This document shows, piece by piece, positions 33,766 through 45,129 of a stretch of DNA of 64,000 nucleotides. A program made the position numbers and the translations under genes. Under the pieces are notes generated by a model that saw only the letters and a list, made by a program, of their open reading frames with translations, had not been told where the DNA came from and did no database searches. The DNA is from Dipteronia dyeriana (Eukaryota > Streptophyta > Magnoliopsida > Sapindales > Sapindaceae): contig CM065300.1 of the NCBI GenBank assembly GCA_032871835.1, forward strand, positions 6,157,768 to 6,221,767, given 5' to 3'. Numbering within the stretch: the stretch's first letter is position 1; every line of letters starts with the position of its first letter.

Positions 33766-36700
33766 TTACAAAAATAAAAGATAAAAGGAAACTTCTACAG
33801 ATTTACAAAAGTCAAGGCTGTGAGGATTTTGAGCTTTTGCCGATTTCGGGTCTGGCATCATCTCATATTCACGGAGCATGCTTTCGTTAGATGGCCAAAC
33901 AATAGTATCGACAGTATCATCCATCCACTGGCTGTAATCCTCACCAGGGACCGGCCCGACATCTGAGACCACACCCTCAACCGGCTCTTGACTGGTATAG
34001 AAGGTCGAGAGAGAATGCTCGGACGGAACCTCTAAATGCATAGGATGAGGCTCTTTGCCTCGACTGTGGCAGTAGGCTCTCCATTCCTTCATTTGAATCC
34101 GAAGAGACTCCAAGGATCGGTCCACGTGGTGTTTGATTGATAGCTCCCAATTGGCCCGAGCCTTTTCAGTTGCCCTATTTTTAACTTTAAAGAATTCACC
34201 AGTCGAAACTAGCCCGTTGAAACTCACGAAGGAGTAGGGCATCGTAAGCAGTAAAACGATCCACTCATTGGACTTCAAGTTCCAACCTGGCCTCTCGTGA
34301 GATGGATTCAACCGTCAACACTTGGCGTTCTAAATCCGTAATTTTTTGATCATACGCCGACCTCGACTGCTCCGCCTCCTGCTCGGCCTTAAGCAGAGAT
34401 TCTTCAGCAGAAGATAAGAGATTCTGAAGAGATGCAGCCTTCTCTCTTGCCAAAGATGCCTTCTCTTCAGCTTCAATCTGCTTCGCCAGGCAGTGGTCGG
34501 TAAATATCTGTACATAGCCGACCTCCTGCTGATAAGCTTGATCAGCCCGAACACGGCCCTCCTCACTTGCCTTCAGCTGAGCCTCCAGACGCCTTATTCG
34601 ATCGGCTTGATGTTACTGCGTCTGAACAAGCTCAGCAAATTCGGCCACCATCTGTAAAGGAGTATAATTAGAAACCTGACAGACGAGAAAAACAATGAAG
34701 GAGTCGGATTTTACTTACATAAGATGCACCATTGAAAACATTTTGAAGGCGCTCGGTTAGGGAACCTTCCCGAAAGCTGCTCCAGCGGTCTTCTCCTATG
34801 AAAGCTCGACCGGAGGACATCTCCCCTAACATAACCAGGGGAGAAGGGTATGATGGAACCCCCGAGGGCATAGCTCCCCGGCTTCCAACCTCAGGGGCAA
34901 CAGAAGCCCTGTTTGGTTCCAAATAAGGAGGATCTGAAGGATCCCCCGAAGGTTCAGCCCCCATATTTTCAACCTCGGGGGTAGAAGCCATGTTCGGTTC
35001 TGAAACTGCCGTATCTACTGATGCTTCAACGCCGATACTCGGGGTAATCTCATCCGTAACATCTTCGTCGCTAGAGTCAATGAATGAGACTACCCGAGGG
35101 ACTTTGAGAGGGCGAGTCTGCGAGCTAACTGCCTTTTGCTTCTCTCCCCGAGAACGGTGGAAGTTGAGGTCAGCAGCAGGATCTTCCTGTAGATCGTCCT
35201 GGAAAGACTCGAAGAAGTCAGCACCCTCGGGCCTTTGATCCGCAGAGACGCCACCTCCATCACCAGTGTCAGACTGTCCAATAGGCTCTCCACCTGGACC
35301 TTCACATTGCCTTTCCCTATTATCAGGCAGCTGGGCGACAGTTGGATCACCTTGGTAATTTGGACCAGTAGGATCTTAAGAAGAAGGCTGAGCACTCTAA
35401 TGAACGTACTCGGGAATCTGTTCCTCAGCATTGTCGATTTCCTCATCAGACTCGGGCAGAGCAATACCTTTAGCGCCCTGACGGGATGCTTCCTTTTTAC
35501 TCGCGTGTAAAATCGCCTTCACCTGGCGAGCCTGAAGATCGCTGACGACGTCCGTATCGAACACTTAAAATAAAAAGATCTGTGTCAGAAAATAAAAAGC
35601 AATAAAGAATGTGCCATGACACTTATATCGCCTGTGATGACCTGAAATCTGTCTGAAGAAGCCGAACTTTATCAAATCCTCCTCTTTAAAAAGATAGCCC
35701 TTCCTCCTCTTCTCCAAAGTACGGATAGCTGCCCGAGTCAACCTCTTCAGCTCGGTGTCACTATAGTCGATTGTTTTCTTGTTCCACACCTCGGGGGAAC
35801 AAAATAAACGGGGAATACTCAGCACCGTTGGAGAATCCCCATATCTAACAGTGACATTGAGCCCGAGATCCCCTCCGGTGAAAAACCAACTGTTCTTCCA
35901 GAATTTGTTGGATGTAGGGTATCCACATATAAAACCCTTCTTTTTTGGATCGTTGGAGGTGTCGACCCCCCGATTCACCTTTGCTTCCTTAGGGACCCAG
36001 CCATCCGATGGAGTAGATGAAAGGAAATAAGTCCCTGTTTTGCTGACTTGTCTCAGCGTAAAGAAATTCCTGATTTCATTTGGAGAAGGCGGCGAGAGGT
36101 TCATCCTACTGAACATATGCCATATGCACATCAAAACTTTATAACTATTCGGGGCCAACTGAGCTGAGGCTATCCCTGCTTCAGCCAGAAACCAGGTAAT
36201 AAATGGCTGAACGGGAAGAGTGACACCACAGCACATCATTGATCCGTAAATAGCCACCATACCCTCAGGAGGATTCCATACAGCTCTATTACCGATAGGA
36301 GCAAGAGTAACCGAGTCGGACAGATCGAATCGGGAGCGGTATTTTTCTATTTCAGCCGGCCCGACCACATTTGGCTCGGTATCAAAACCACTCGGGTGAG
36401 TATCAGAAAAAGAAAGACGAGACGTCCCGGATGCCCCTTCAGTATCCTCTTTGACGGCTTGTTCTCTGATAAGAACATTACTCGAGCCATGCTTGTGTAC
36501 TTCACTTTTGCACTGATGTTTGCCCATCCTTCGAAAAGAAACCCTGTGGTCAGAGATGTTAGAATCAGAACTAGATGAAGTATCAGATGAATCAGAACTG
36601 GCTATAGGATTAAAAACGACATCAGGGTAAAGCCCAGAAACATCGACTTCTAAAAATGAAGGTTCCCCAGGAGGAATTTCCCCCAACAATCTTCGAACAC

Positions 36701-36779
36701 AGGAAACTAACTGATAATCTCCACGATTCAAGGCATCCAGAGCTATATTACAAAGACGAAGACGAGATGAAGGTTCCAT
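33766..36779 (-). pseudogene. Tat antisense ORF (putative gypsy-type transposon protein), broken
   Basis: On the strand opposite to gag-pol, ATG at 36777-36779 opens about 380 codons with a Ser/Asp-rich region and then a conserved core (WNPPEGMVAIYGSMMCCG, AQLAPNSYKVLMCIWHMF) of the kind found in the plant 'putative gypsy type transposon' family. Likely introns follow: one ending at acceptor TTTTATTTTAAG near 35566, and one from a donor GTAAGTAAAATCC near 34716 to an acceptor TCCTTTACAG near 34653. The next parts are a Ser/Pro/Glu-rich linker (34668-35560) and an Ala/Glu/Gln-rich coiled-coil region (34265-34650). The C-terminal part (33766-34311) is in another frame. In-frame stops occur at about 35400 and 34616. 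Such antisense ORFs are known in Tat elements; their role is unknown. Confidence 0.8.
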
Positions 36780-37879
36780 CGAAACTAGCCTTAAATAAAA
36801 TGAAATACTGGAACAAAGAACCCTTGATGAAGAAGGCGATTCGCAGAAAAATCTGGGCTAACAGGAAAAATCTGGTTTACTCAAAAACTTTGGAAGAATA
36901 AACTGCCACGAACTCAACAAAGGATTTAAAGGGATGATGATGCGAAACCCTTGGGTCTCGAGGCGGGAAAAGTTTATGACGAAACTTGATGACGTAGGCG
37001 GCGTTTGGGGAAACACAAAAACCATTTCTCATAAATGGTATCGAAAAACGAGGAGACGAGAGACACGTGTCAAAACCGGAATTAACAGAACTTCAAAATG
37101 TCTCCATCGTTTAAGGTTTCACATGATGTAGCAAATCAAAATTACAGGGTCCCCATTAAGACACGCCATTATGACAAGACGGCTACTCTGGCACAAGTAA
37201 AAATTTGAAATGATTAAAATACTCTTGCCCGAAGAGAAAATTATTCGGTAAAAATATTTGAAGGGAGTATTGTCGTATGTAAATTCCACCAAACATACAC
37301 GTCATCGACAAGAGGGACAAAATTGCCAGATGGACGCCCAAATAAGCATTCAGGAAATATCCTACAAGGCATCATCAAGGAAGAAACCCGAATAAACAAG
37401 TATCAAGGTAAGCCCCACTCGGGACCAACTAATTTACTCCGAATGAATTGGAATTATTCAGGATTAACAAAAGCATTTTCTACTCGGTTTCAAACGACGC
37501 TACTCGGGAACAATAAAAGCTATTCTTATTCGGGATAAATGTGGCCCGAACAAGAAACTTGGTGCTTAATTCATTAAGCCATTAAATACACGAAGATACC
37601 CATCAGGAAGAATTCTCAATCAGGAAGTAACTTGATTTCACTATGAAGTCTCTTATAAGGAAACAAGACCAAATGTAACTGCACTACTAGAATCCAACTC
37701 GATTTCCGTAGAAGACTCCGAAACAGGAAAGAAGACAAATCGACCTCAAGCAAGTAACCGAATCACAATTAAATACAAAGATTATGTATTACTTGTACAA
37801 AACAGATTAGGGTTCTATAAACATATAAATAAACACATCACCTCGTCCAAAATAAGGACATATGCAATATAGCATACAT
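36780..37879 (+). other. Tat 3' non-coding region and upstream part of the 3' LTR
   Basis: No coding potential. The 3' LTR must start somewhere in this stretch because its last 232 bp are at 37880-38111, but with no intact 5' LTR to compare, the TG start cannot be fixed; candidates include TGTAGCAAATC near 37126 and TGTGGCCCG near 37541. A TATA-like TATAAACATATAAATAAAC lies at 37815-37833, suitably placed for an LTR promoter. Confidence 0.5.
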
Positions 37880-38111
37880 AACTAGCAACAAAAAAATACA
37901 GAGAGAAGAAAGAGAGATCGAGAGCTTGTATACATATTTTCATAGTGGATTTTGGCTTGTTTGATCCTTCAACCACCCGTGGGCGTTTCTCCGATCACTG
38001 GAGTTTTACCACGTAAAACTTGTGTCTTCGTTACTCTCTTTAAATCTCTTTTCTCTTTGAATTGATTGCCGAAATCCAATCCTTGTTGGCACAATCCAAA
38101 AATTAACATCA
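37880..38111 (+). repeat. Tat element 3' LTR, defined 3' portion
   Basis: Gap-free alignment to 26951-27182 with about 13 differences counted by eye. Ends ...AATTAACATCA; the following five bases are ACACA, but no left target-site copy survives. The LTR extends further left than this defined part. Confidence 0.9.
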
Positions 38112-39256
38112 ACACAAACAAACTTCATTTTTCTAAGAAAAGAATTATTTTTTTTTAAATAAAAAGGATATCAGAAAAACTCCTACAAAACACTATAATA
38201 TATATATATATATACACTATAAGATCATAATAAAGTATCGATATTAAACATCAATATACATAGTGATTAGGGTTCCTTTTTTATTTTTAAAACTATTTAA
38301 AATAAATAATATATTAAAATAAATATTTTTATACCATACGTAATTTTGATGAAAGTGAAAATATTTTATATATGGAAGGATAGTATCGAAAAAAAAAGAT
38401 TTTATATTACATTTAATATAATTCAGTGATTTAAAATTAAATTAAAAGTTATAATTTTTACTTTTTTAAATTATTTTTTAAAATTTTTAAGTTGTTTGAT
38501 AACTTAACAAAATAAACAAAACAATTTAATAATTATAATTTAAATTCATTAAATTTTACCATAATCCTGAATGGCTGAATCTACGGTGCGACTCCGCCAA
38601 TTGCAGTCCAAAGTTTGACGTACAGTTTTAAATAAAAAAAATAAGTAGTTAATGTCACTTTTGACAGATATTTTTGGCCCCATTTGTCTCTTCTTTATGA
38701 GAAAAAATGGCAGAAAAAAGAAGAAACATCTGAACTGGGGTCGTTGATGTATATAAAAAGAACATGACGAAAGACAGATCTAGATAGGGAAAGGTTATCA
38801 AAATAAAACTAAATATTCGAATTTCCTTTTCTTAATTATTTTTTTTTTTTTTGTTTTTGTTTTTGTTTTTTACATTATTCCAACGCTCCCTTAAACGCAA
38901 ATATGACTAAAATTGGAAAATAGAGCTGTCAATCACGTCAGACGTGTAAAGTGATTATGCTTAACTTTTGATGTAATTATTAAAAAACTATGTCTATTAT
39001 ATTCACACGTTGTTGTGGGTTTGGTTCTAGGGATTGCAACTATAACTGTGAAAGTTGTGGGTGGTTTGATACACAGCATCTGTCAAAGACCTCAAAATAT
39101 TGTTGTTGTTATTAAAAAAAAATAGGCCTATAATATTGCGTTTTTAACCCTGAAACCAAATAAACATAAATTCATACCCTCGGTCTTACTTCATTTGTGA
39201 GGACTTAGGAGTAGATAAGTCACTTGTTATAACCAAAGAGAGTTTTAGGAGTTGAA
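38112..39256. other. AT-rich intergenic DNA
   Basis: AT-rich with A and T tracts and a TA-repeat at about 38200-38215. I see no gene or RNA. Confidence 0.5.
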
Positions 39257-39698
39257 TCACGGGCCTTCAGTGGAGAGATTCCCTGAGAAAATGGTTTTAG
39301 TTCCATGATCCCTTGCAGTAGGAGGATTGTCACGTCCAGTCCCAGTGTTTGTCGTACCACCATCATGATTATTGCCTCTTCCGGTGGTGGAATCCATATC
39401 TACACAGCCAAACAAACATGGAACTATGGAAGGGATATTAAAATAACAAATAACAAACACATATATACTGTACATGCAAGAAGTGAGAAAGTATAGAAAG
39501 TTAGAAACCTTACTTGGACGTTGTTGAAGCACAGCAACTTTAGATAAATGTTTCCGGCCGATAATACAATCAAAGTAGAGATATGATACATATGAGGAAA
39601 TTGTCAGATCTAATCTTTATAGGAAACCACTACTAAATATTTTATTATTGGCCAAAACTTGCACCATTTTTGTCTTCACTCCAATTTTCGCCGCCCAT
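39257..39698 (-). CDS. possible small three-exon gene, product unknown
   Basis: Three minus-strand exons join in phase to a 66-residue protein: 39698-39665 (ATG at 39696-39698, donor AATG|GTGCAAG), 39537-39514 (acceptor TCTAAAG, donor CCAA|GTAAGG) and 39399-39257 (acceptor GGCTGTGTAG, stop at 39257-39259). Lengths 34, 24 and 143 nt keep the frame. The product is hydrophilic and rich in Gly, Thr, Asn and Asp, with no signal peptide or known domain. A TATA box (minus-strand GGTATATATATAG, about 39749-39761) lies about 55 nt upstream of the ATG. The micro-exon makes the model uncertain; it could also be a fragment of a larger or decayed gene. Confidence 0.42.
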
Positions 39699-39748
39699 TC
39701 TCTCTACTATTCGGCTTCTTCCTCTCACTTATTCGCTCTCTCTTCTCT

Positions 39749-39761
39749 CTATATATATACC
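39749..39761 (-). promoter_or_regulatory. TATA box of the small gene
   Basis: Minus-strand GGTATATATATAG about 55 nt before the ATG at 39698, followed by a purine-rich (GAGA) leader. Upstream, at about 39802-39822, is a (GA)n/(CT)n tract of the kind common in plant promoters. Confidence 0.5.
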
Positions 39762-39899
39762 AGCGGCCGACGGTCAAGGGGCTGACCCGGCTGGCCGAAA
39801 TCTCCCTCTCTCTCTCTCTCTCATGTCGGTTTAATGTGACTCCCACACGCAACATTGCACAATCCCAAGAATCCAACGTCACTTATCGCTCCTTTTCCT

Positions 39900-41051
39900 T
39901 TGAGATCTTATCCTAGATCAATTCAAACTAACACATATAAATAAATTATTATTATTTATTTATAAATGATGCACCATTCAATTATCCACTCACTCTATAA
40001 CCTATAAATACGTAATTTCAAATCTTCTATGTCTCACTCTCTCAACTTTCCCCTCTCAAGTCCCAAACCTCAATTTTTTCCTTTCCCCGTCTTTCGAAAT
40101 TTTATGTTATAAACTATTTATATTTGATTTTTCAATTAGGATATTTTTCTCAGTTTCGTCGGGTTAGATATCTTTTATAATTATATCAATATTTAACTGA
40201 ATAGAAATATCATAGCACTACAATTTAATTGATAAATTGATTCGTCTAGTCTTAACTCTTTATGTATCCGTAACTCTAATTAAACGAGCATTTTCAATGA
40301 TAATACTTGTCAAAACACCACTTCGCAATAAAACGGATGCTATTTTTCTTACTAACTGCATTGTCATATATATTGAAAAAGATTGTTAATATCATTGACT
40401 TAGATTCCATAACAGATCGTACACATATATTGAGAGAGATTACTGATATTATTGACTTAGATTCCAATATTATTGACTTAGATTCCATAATAAAAGAGTT
40501 TGATAATGTAAAACCTCGAAAGACAAAGTTAAACTAGTACTTTAAAGTTAAACCCATCCTAAAAAAAAAAAAAAAAATCCTGGATACCCCTTGCTCTATA
40601 GTATTCGGCTTCTTCCTCTCACTTATTCGCTCTCTCTCCAGTCTCCACAGGACCACAGCCAATATTTCATCGACCATTTTAGGACAATCAAGTTCAGCCA
40701 TTGGATTAAATGAAAGGCTGATGTCTTTTTAATGACAATTAAATAACTAAAATTAATAATTTTAATTTTTTTTATTAATGAAAATTAATAATTACAAGTA
40801 TTAAATAACAAAGTTTCACAAAAAAAGTTTTAAATAATAAAAATTCTAAACAAACTTACACAAATCTTTAGAATATATATATAATATCTACCGCATCGTC
40901 CTCTTTGAAGGTTATTATATAATTTGAACCACACATTAACTAAAATTAAGTGTTAAACTTGTAGTTTTCTTTTATAGTAAAGATGAAAATTTCTAGAATA
41001 CGAGTTTTTTTTTAAAAGAAAGAATTAGTTTATCTTAAGAAAGGAACTATT
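39900..41051. other. AT-rich intergenic DNA with a copied leader fragment
   Basis: Mostly AT-rich with no gene. A segment at about 40598-40640 (TTCGGCTTCTTCCTCTCACTTATTCGCTCTCTC) repeats almost exactly the leader of the small gene at 39705-39740, in the same orientation. A TTGACTTAGATTCCAT-like unit is repeated three times at 40395-40490. Confidence 0.5.
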
Positions 41052-41579
41052 CCCGTTCAGCCATTTATTACCTGGTTTCTGGCTGAAGCAGGGATAGTCC
41101 CAGCTCAGTTGGCCCTGAATAGTTATAAAGTTTTGATGTGCATGTGGCATATGTTCAGTAGGATGAACCTCTCGCCGCCTTCTCCAAATAAAATCAGGAA
41201 TTTCTTTACGCTGAGACAAGTCAGCAAAACAGGGACTTATTTCCTTTCATCTACTCCATCGGATGGCTGGGTCCCTAAGGAAGCAAAGGTGAATCGGGGG
41301 GTCGACACCTCCAACGATCCAAAAAAGAAGGGTTTTATATGTGGATACCCTACATCCAATAAATTCTGGAAGAACAGTTGGTTTTTCGCCGGAGGGGATC
41401 TCGGGCTCAATGTCACTGTTAGATATGGGGATTCTCCAACGGTGCTGAGTATTCCCCGTTTCTTTTGTTCCCCTGAGGCGTGGAACAAGATAACAATCGA
41501 CTATAGTGACACCGAGTTGAAGAGGTTGACTCGGGCAGCTATCCGTACTTTGGAGAAGATGAGCAAGAGCTATCTTTTT
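41052..41579 (+). pseudogene. fragment of a second Tat antisense ORF, inverted
   Basis: This plus-strand stretch matches the conserved core of the antisense ORF at about 35686-36213 with roughly 95% identity by eye, through NSYKVLMCMWHMFSRM and on to RAAIRTLEKM. It starts abruptly at about 41052 and ends abruptly at 41579, where chromovirus LTR sequence begins. It is therefore a piece of another Tat copy lying in the opposite orientation to the 26.9-38.1 kb element. Confidence 0.88.
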
Positions 41580-41812
41580 AGACGATTTTGACTTGTCAAA
41601 GTCAACTTATCACTAAAAAGGAAAGTTTTCTAAAATGGAAAAACTGCAATTTCGGGACCTAAATGATGGAATTTGACTAAAAAATGACGTGTCTCACCGC
41701 TGAAGGCTATGACTTGAGAAGACCTCGTCGATTTGCATCACGAAGTCACTTAGCCTTGAATTTAGAATGGTCCCTCAAAACCATATATGAGTCAGCTACC
41801 TGTTCTACATCA
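41580..41812 (-). repeat. chromovirus 3' LTR, truncated
   Basis: Starts (minus strand) TGATGTAGAACAGGTAGC at 41812, right after the purine tract AGAAGGGAT, and matches the right-hand LTR until it stops at about 41580, where Tat antisense-ORF sequence begins. About 300 bp of the LTR 3' part are missing. Confidence 0.88.
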
Positions 41813-42960
41813 ATCCCTTCTACTTGGAGAGAACTCGACCTCAAATTAGACTCAGGATAAAGAGATTCTTCTGCATGATACTGGAACAAGTCTGTAGCAT
41901 TGAAAGTATTTGAAATCCCCATGGTCTCAGGTAGGTTGATCACATAGGCATTATCATTGATCTCCTTCAGAACCTGTTACGGGCCATACTTCTTGGGCTT
42001 CAATTTGTTATAAGTCCCTACTGGGAACCTCTCTTTGCATAAGAAAACCATCACTGAATCGCCCTCCTCAAACACCTTCCGACGCCTATGCTTGTCTGCA
42101 GCTACCTTGTATTTCGCATTGGTTTCTTCCAGTTTCTGTCTCACCTCTGCTTGCACCGCTTGAGCCTGAGTAGCCATGTTTTCTACAGCAACACCAACTC
42201 CCGGACCCTTTGATAAATGAATTAAGTCCACAGTATGCTTAGGTGGCGACACATATGTCACAGCAAAAGGGGATTTTCCCGTGGCGCTATGTACAACACT
42301 GTTGTAGGCAAACTCGAGGTAATGCATGATCCCACTGTTTCGGCTTATCTCCGCAGACGCAACGAAACAGATTTCCCAAGGTCCTGTTCGTCACTTCTGT
42401 TTGTCCATCAGTTTGTGGGTGTGCAGTAATACTACGTTTAAGAGAGGAATTAAACATCTTCCACAAGGTCACCTAAACATAGCTACGGAATTTTGTGTCA
42501 CGATCAGAAGTAATTGACTGCGGCACTCCATGTAGTCGGGCAACTTCTTTGAAGAATAGTTGAGCTATATGTGAAGCATCAAAGGTCTTCCGGCAAGGGA
42601 TGAAGTGAGCAATTTTAGAGAATCTATCAACCACCACAAAAACCGAATCTACTCCTCGCTAGGTACGAGGTAGCCCCAACACAAAATCCATAGACAAATC
42701 CTTCCAAATATTTTTAAGAACAGGCAGTGGCATATAAAGACCAGTATTCTATGACTGACCCTCAGACACCTGATAAATGTAGCATTTCTGCACAAAATTT
42801 CCAACATCACATTTCAGTTGCGGCCAGAAATACCGTTCCTCCAAGCTAGCCACCGTTTTGTCTCGTCACAGGTGTCCACTCAATCCACCTCCGTGCAAGT
42901 CGTGGATTAACTTCTCCTGTAGAGACGTCCTAGGAATACACAAACGATTACCACGAACCA
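41746..42960 (-). pseudogene. chromovirus integrase (broken)
   Basis: The zinc-binding N-terminal part is readable near 42790-42960, the catalytic core in pieces across 42470-42700, and the Glu-containing block [20 protein letters not shown] at about 42370-42430. The open stretch 41977-42327 carries [18 protein letters not shown] and the C-terminal [13 protein letters not shown] ... [11 protein letters not shown]. The tail (41746-41943) includes [19 protein letters not shown]. Stops sit between these parts. No chromodomain was recognised in the tail. Confidence 0.85.
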
Positions 42961-43099
42961 GATACCTATCACTCCTATGAAATCACTGACAGACAGCTTC
43001 TGAATAAACTTTCACTATATTTCCTTGAAATCTTCATCCTTCCCATACAACTCCTTCAAAGAATCAAACCCCACAATCTCATGAGCTAGGGTCATGAGC

Positions 43100-43760
43100 A
43101 AGGTGGCACAGCGGCTCAACGCATCAACAACTCAGTTCAAAACCCCTGACTTGTGCTTAGTAAAAAAATGAAATTTCTGAAGGAAAGTGGCCCACCTGAC
43201 ATGCATGTTGTCCAAGTTCTTCTGGTTGTTGATAAACTTCAAAATCTGATGGTCGGTGTACAAGACAAACTCCCTCTGCACTAAGTAGTGTTCCCAGTGC
43301 TTCAAGGCTCGGACTACTACGTAGAACTTTTGATCATAAGTACTTCATTTCTGCCAAGCTTCACTTAATTTCTCACGAAAGAAAGCTTTTCTTAGGGCAG
43401 CACAACTCCTATTCCTACATCACTAGCATCGCACTCCACTTCAAAAATCTTCTCAAAACTAGGTAGAGCCAATACCGATGCAGTACACAATTTCTCTTTG
43501 ATTAATACAAAACTCATCTCTGCCTCTTCTCCCCACTGAAACCGACATTTCTTCATACATTCTGTTATCAGTGCCATGACAGTGCTAAAATTTCGAATAA
43601 ATCGACGATAGAAAGTGGCTAAACCATGAAAGCTACAAACTTCACTCACGGTTTTCGACGCAGGCCACTCTTGAATTGCTCGGACCTTCTCTTCATCCAT
43701 ATGAATTCCCTCCGAACTCACCACATAACCCAAAAATAACAAGCTGCTGGTCATAAAACT
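43100..43760 (-). pseudogene. chromovirus RT thumb and RNase H (broken)
   Basis: [21 protein letters not shown] and the [18 protein letters not shown] block mark the RT connection; [16 protein letters not shown] near 43395-43440 is the first RNase H Asp motif. The rest of RNase H (including an [26 protein letters not shown] stretch near 43250-43330) is frameshifted and shortened. Confidence 0.85.
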
Positions 43761-43837
43761 ACACTTCTTAAGATTAAGAAACAGTTGATTTCCTGCAAAA
43801 CTTTTAACACCTCTCGCAACTGCTCCACATGCTTTTC

Positions 43838-44329
43838 TTAAGTCCTATTATATATGAGAATGTCGTCAAAATAAACAACAAAAAACTTTCCCACAAAAGG
43901 CCTCAATACCTGATTCATCACCCGCATGAAGGTACTGGGTGCATTTGATAGACCGAACGGCATGACCTGCCACTCATACAAACCATCCTTGCTCTTGAAC
44001 GCCGTCTTCCATTCATCCTCAGGCCTGACCCGAATTTGGTGATACCCACTGTGTAGATCAATCTTCAAAAACAGGTTTGAACCCTCCAGTTGATCCAACA
44101 TGTCATCTAAGCGGGGAATCGAAAATCGATACTTGACGGTTATCTTGTTGATAGCTCGACTATCCACATACATACACCAACTCCCATCCTTCTTTGGTGT
44201 CAGCAATGCAGGAACTGCACACGGGCTCATGCTCTCACGTATGAAATCCTTCTGCAATAATTCTTCTATTTTCTCCCACAAAGTTTCATTCTCCTTTGGA
44301 CTCATCCAGCAATATGGCAGATTAGGCAA
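43838..44329 (-). pseudogene. chromovirus reverse transcriptase, mostly open
   Basis: A 163-codon open stretch covers RT from the [19 protein letters not shown] block through [35 protein letters not shown] and [18 protein letters not shown] to the catalytic [10 protein letters not shown]. All three catalytic aspartates are present. It ends at a stop at about 43838-43840, and the thumb continues in another frame. Confidence 0.93.
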
Positions 44330-44559
44330 ACTCGCCCCAGGTATAAGGTCTATATGGTGCTAAATGTCTCTTAATGGAGGTAAGTTGTTAGGCAAATCCT
44401 CTGAAGTGATGACTCTGAATTGTTCCAGTAACGGCTGTATTTTTTCAGGAACAATTACCTTTGGTGTTTCTTCCCCCTCTACCACAAGAGCTTTAACCAT
44501 TAAAGCATAGACCTCCTGTGCACTCTTAACATCTGTCACAAATTCTTTGTCGGATCCGG

Positions 44560-45090
44560 TCACGGTAAGAAAGAATTGTTTCTCCACTTAAGAAGGCTTG
44601 TTAGGCACTGTCTGACGCTTAGAAGGAGCCATAACAATTTTATGTGACCCCCAGGTAAATAAATAAGTGTTATCCTGACCCCTATAAGTAATATCAACAT
44701 CATATTGTCATGGCCGACCCAACAACACATGCCTAGCATCCATATCAATCACATCATAGACTACTTCGTCCTTATATATTTTACCAATAGAAATAGAAAC
44801 ACGACAAATCTCGGTTACCTTTACTGTTGGTCCCTTCTTGATCCAGCCAATAGTATACGGATTGGTATGTTTTTCGGTTGGCAATTTAAGATGATCCACC
44901 AACCTCTTTGCTTCTCATAACTCCCACTGTCCACGATCAGGTCATAGACTTTCTGATTGATTTTGCAGCAAGAACGAAATATATTATTACACTGACTGAG
45001 GTTCTCTTGCTTTGGCACGTACGACACCCGTTGCACCACACAATTAACTTGTTCTCCATCTTTTTCAATGAATTTTGCACCCTCATACAA
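44560..45090 (-). pseudogene. chromovirus aspartic protease (broken)
   Basis: The active-site block [11 protein letters not shown] (about 44910-44945) has the D-S-G triad intact. A frameshift follows immediately; the rest (GWIKKG ... [23 protein letters not shown] and ARHVLLGRP) is read in the next frame at 44708-44902. Such proteases process the polyprotein. Confidence 0.82.
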
Positions 45091-45129
45091 GTCATCTTCT
45101 CTTTCTTCATCCTCAAGATCATCTGGGCC

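Larger units (their letters stand above)
26951..38111 (+). mobile_element. Tat-lineage Ty3/Gypsy retrotransposon with antisense ORF
   Basis: The last 232 bp of a 5' LTR (26951-27182) and of the 3' LTR (37880-38111) align without gaps; by eye they differ at about 13 positions (roughly 5-6%). Between them, in order, are the primer-binding region, Gag, zinc knuckle, protease, RT, RNase H, a second archaeal-type RNase H, integrase, a spacer with tandem repeats, an antisense ORF and the 3' LTR. Dual RNase H plus an antisense ORF upstream of the 3' LTR is characteristic of the Tat lineage. The U3 part of the 5' LTR is missing at the junction with the pararetrovirus. Many stops and frameshifts mark it as inactive. 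Confidence 0.92.

Noticed and set aside
35779..36030. Plus-strand frame repeated at 41237-41488 on the minus strand
   Set aside because: Conserved between two places only because it is the reverse shadow of the duplicated antisense ORF core.
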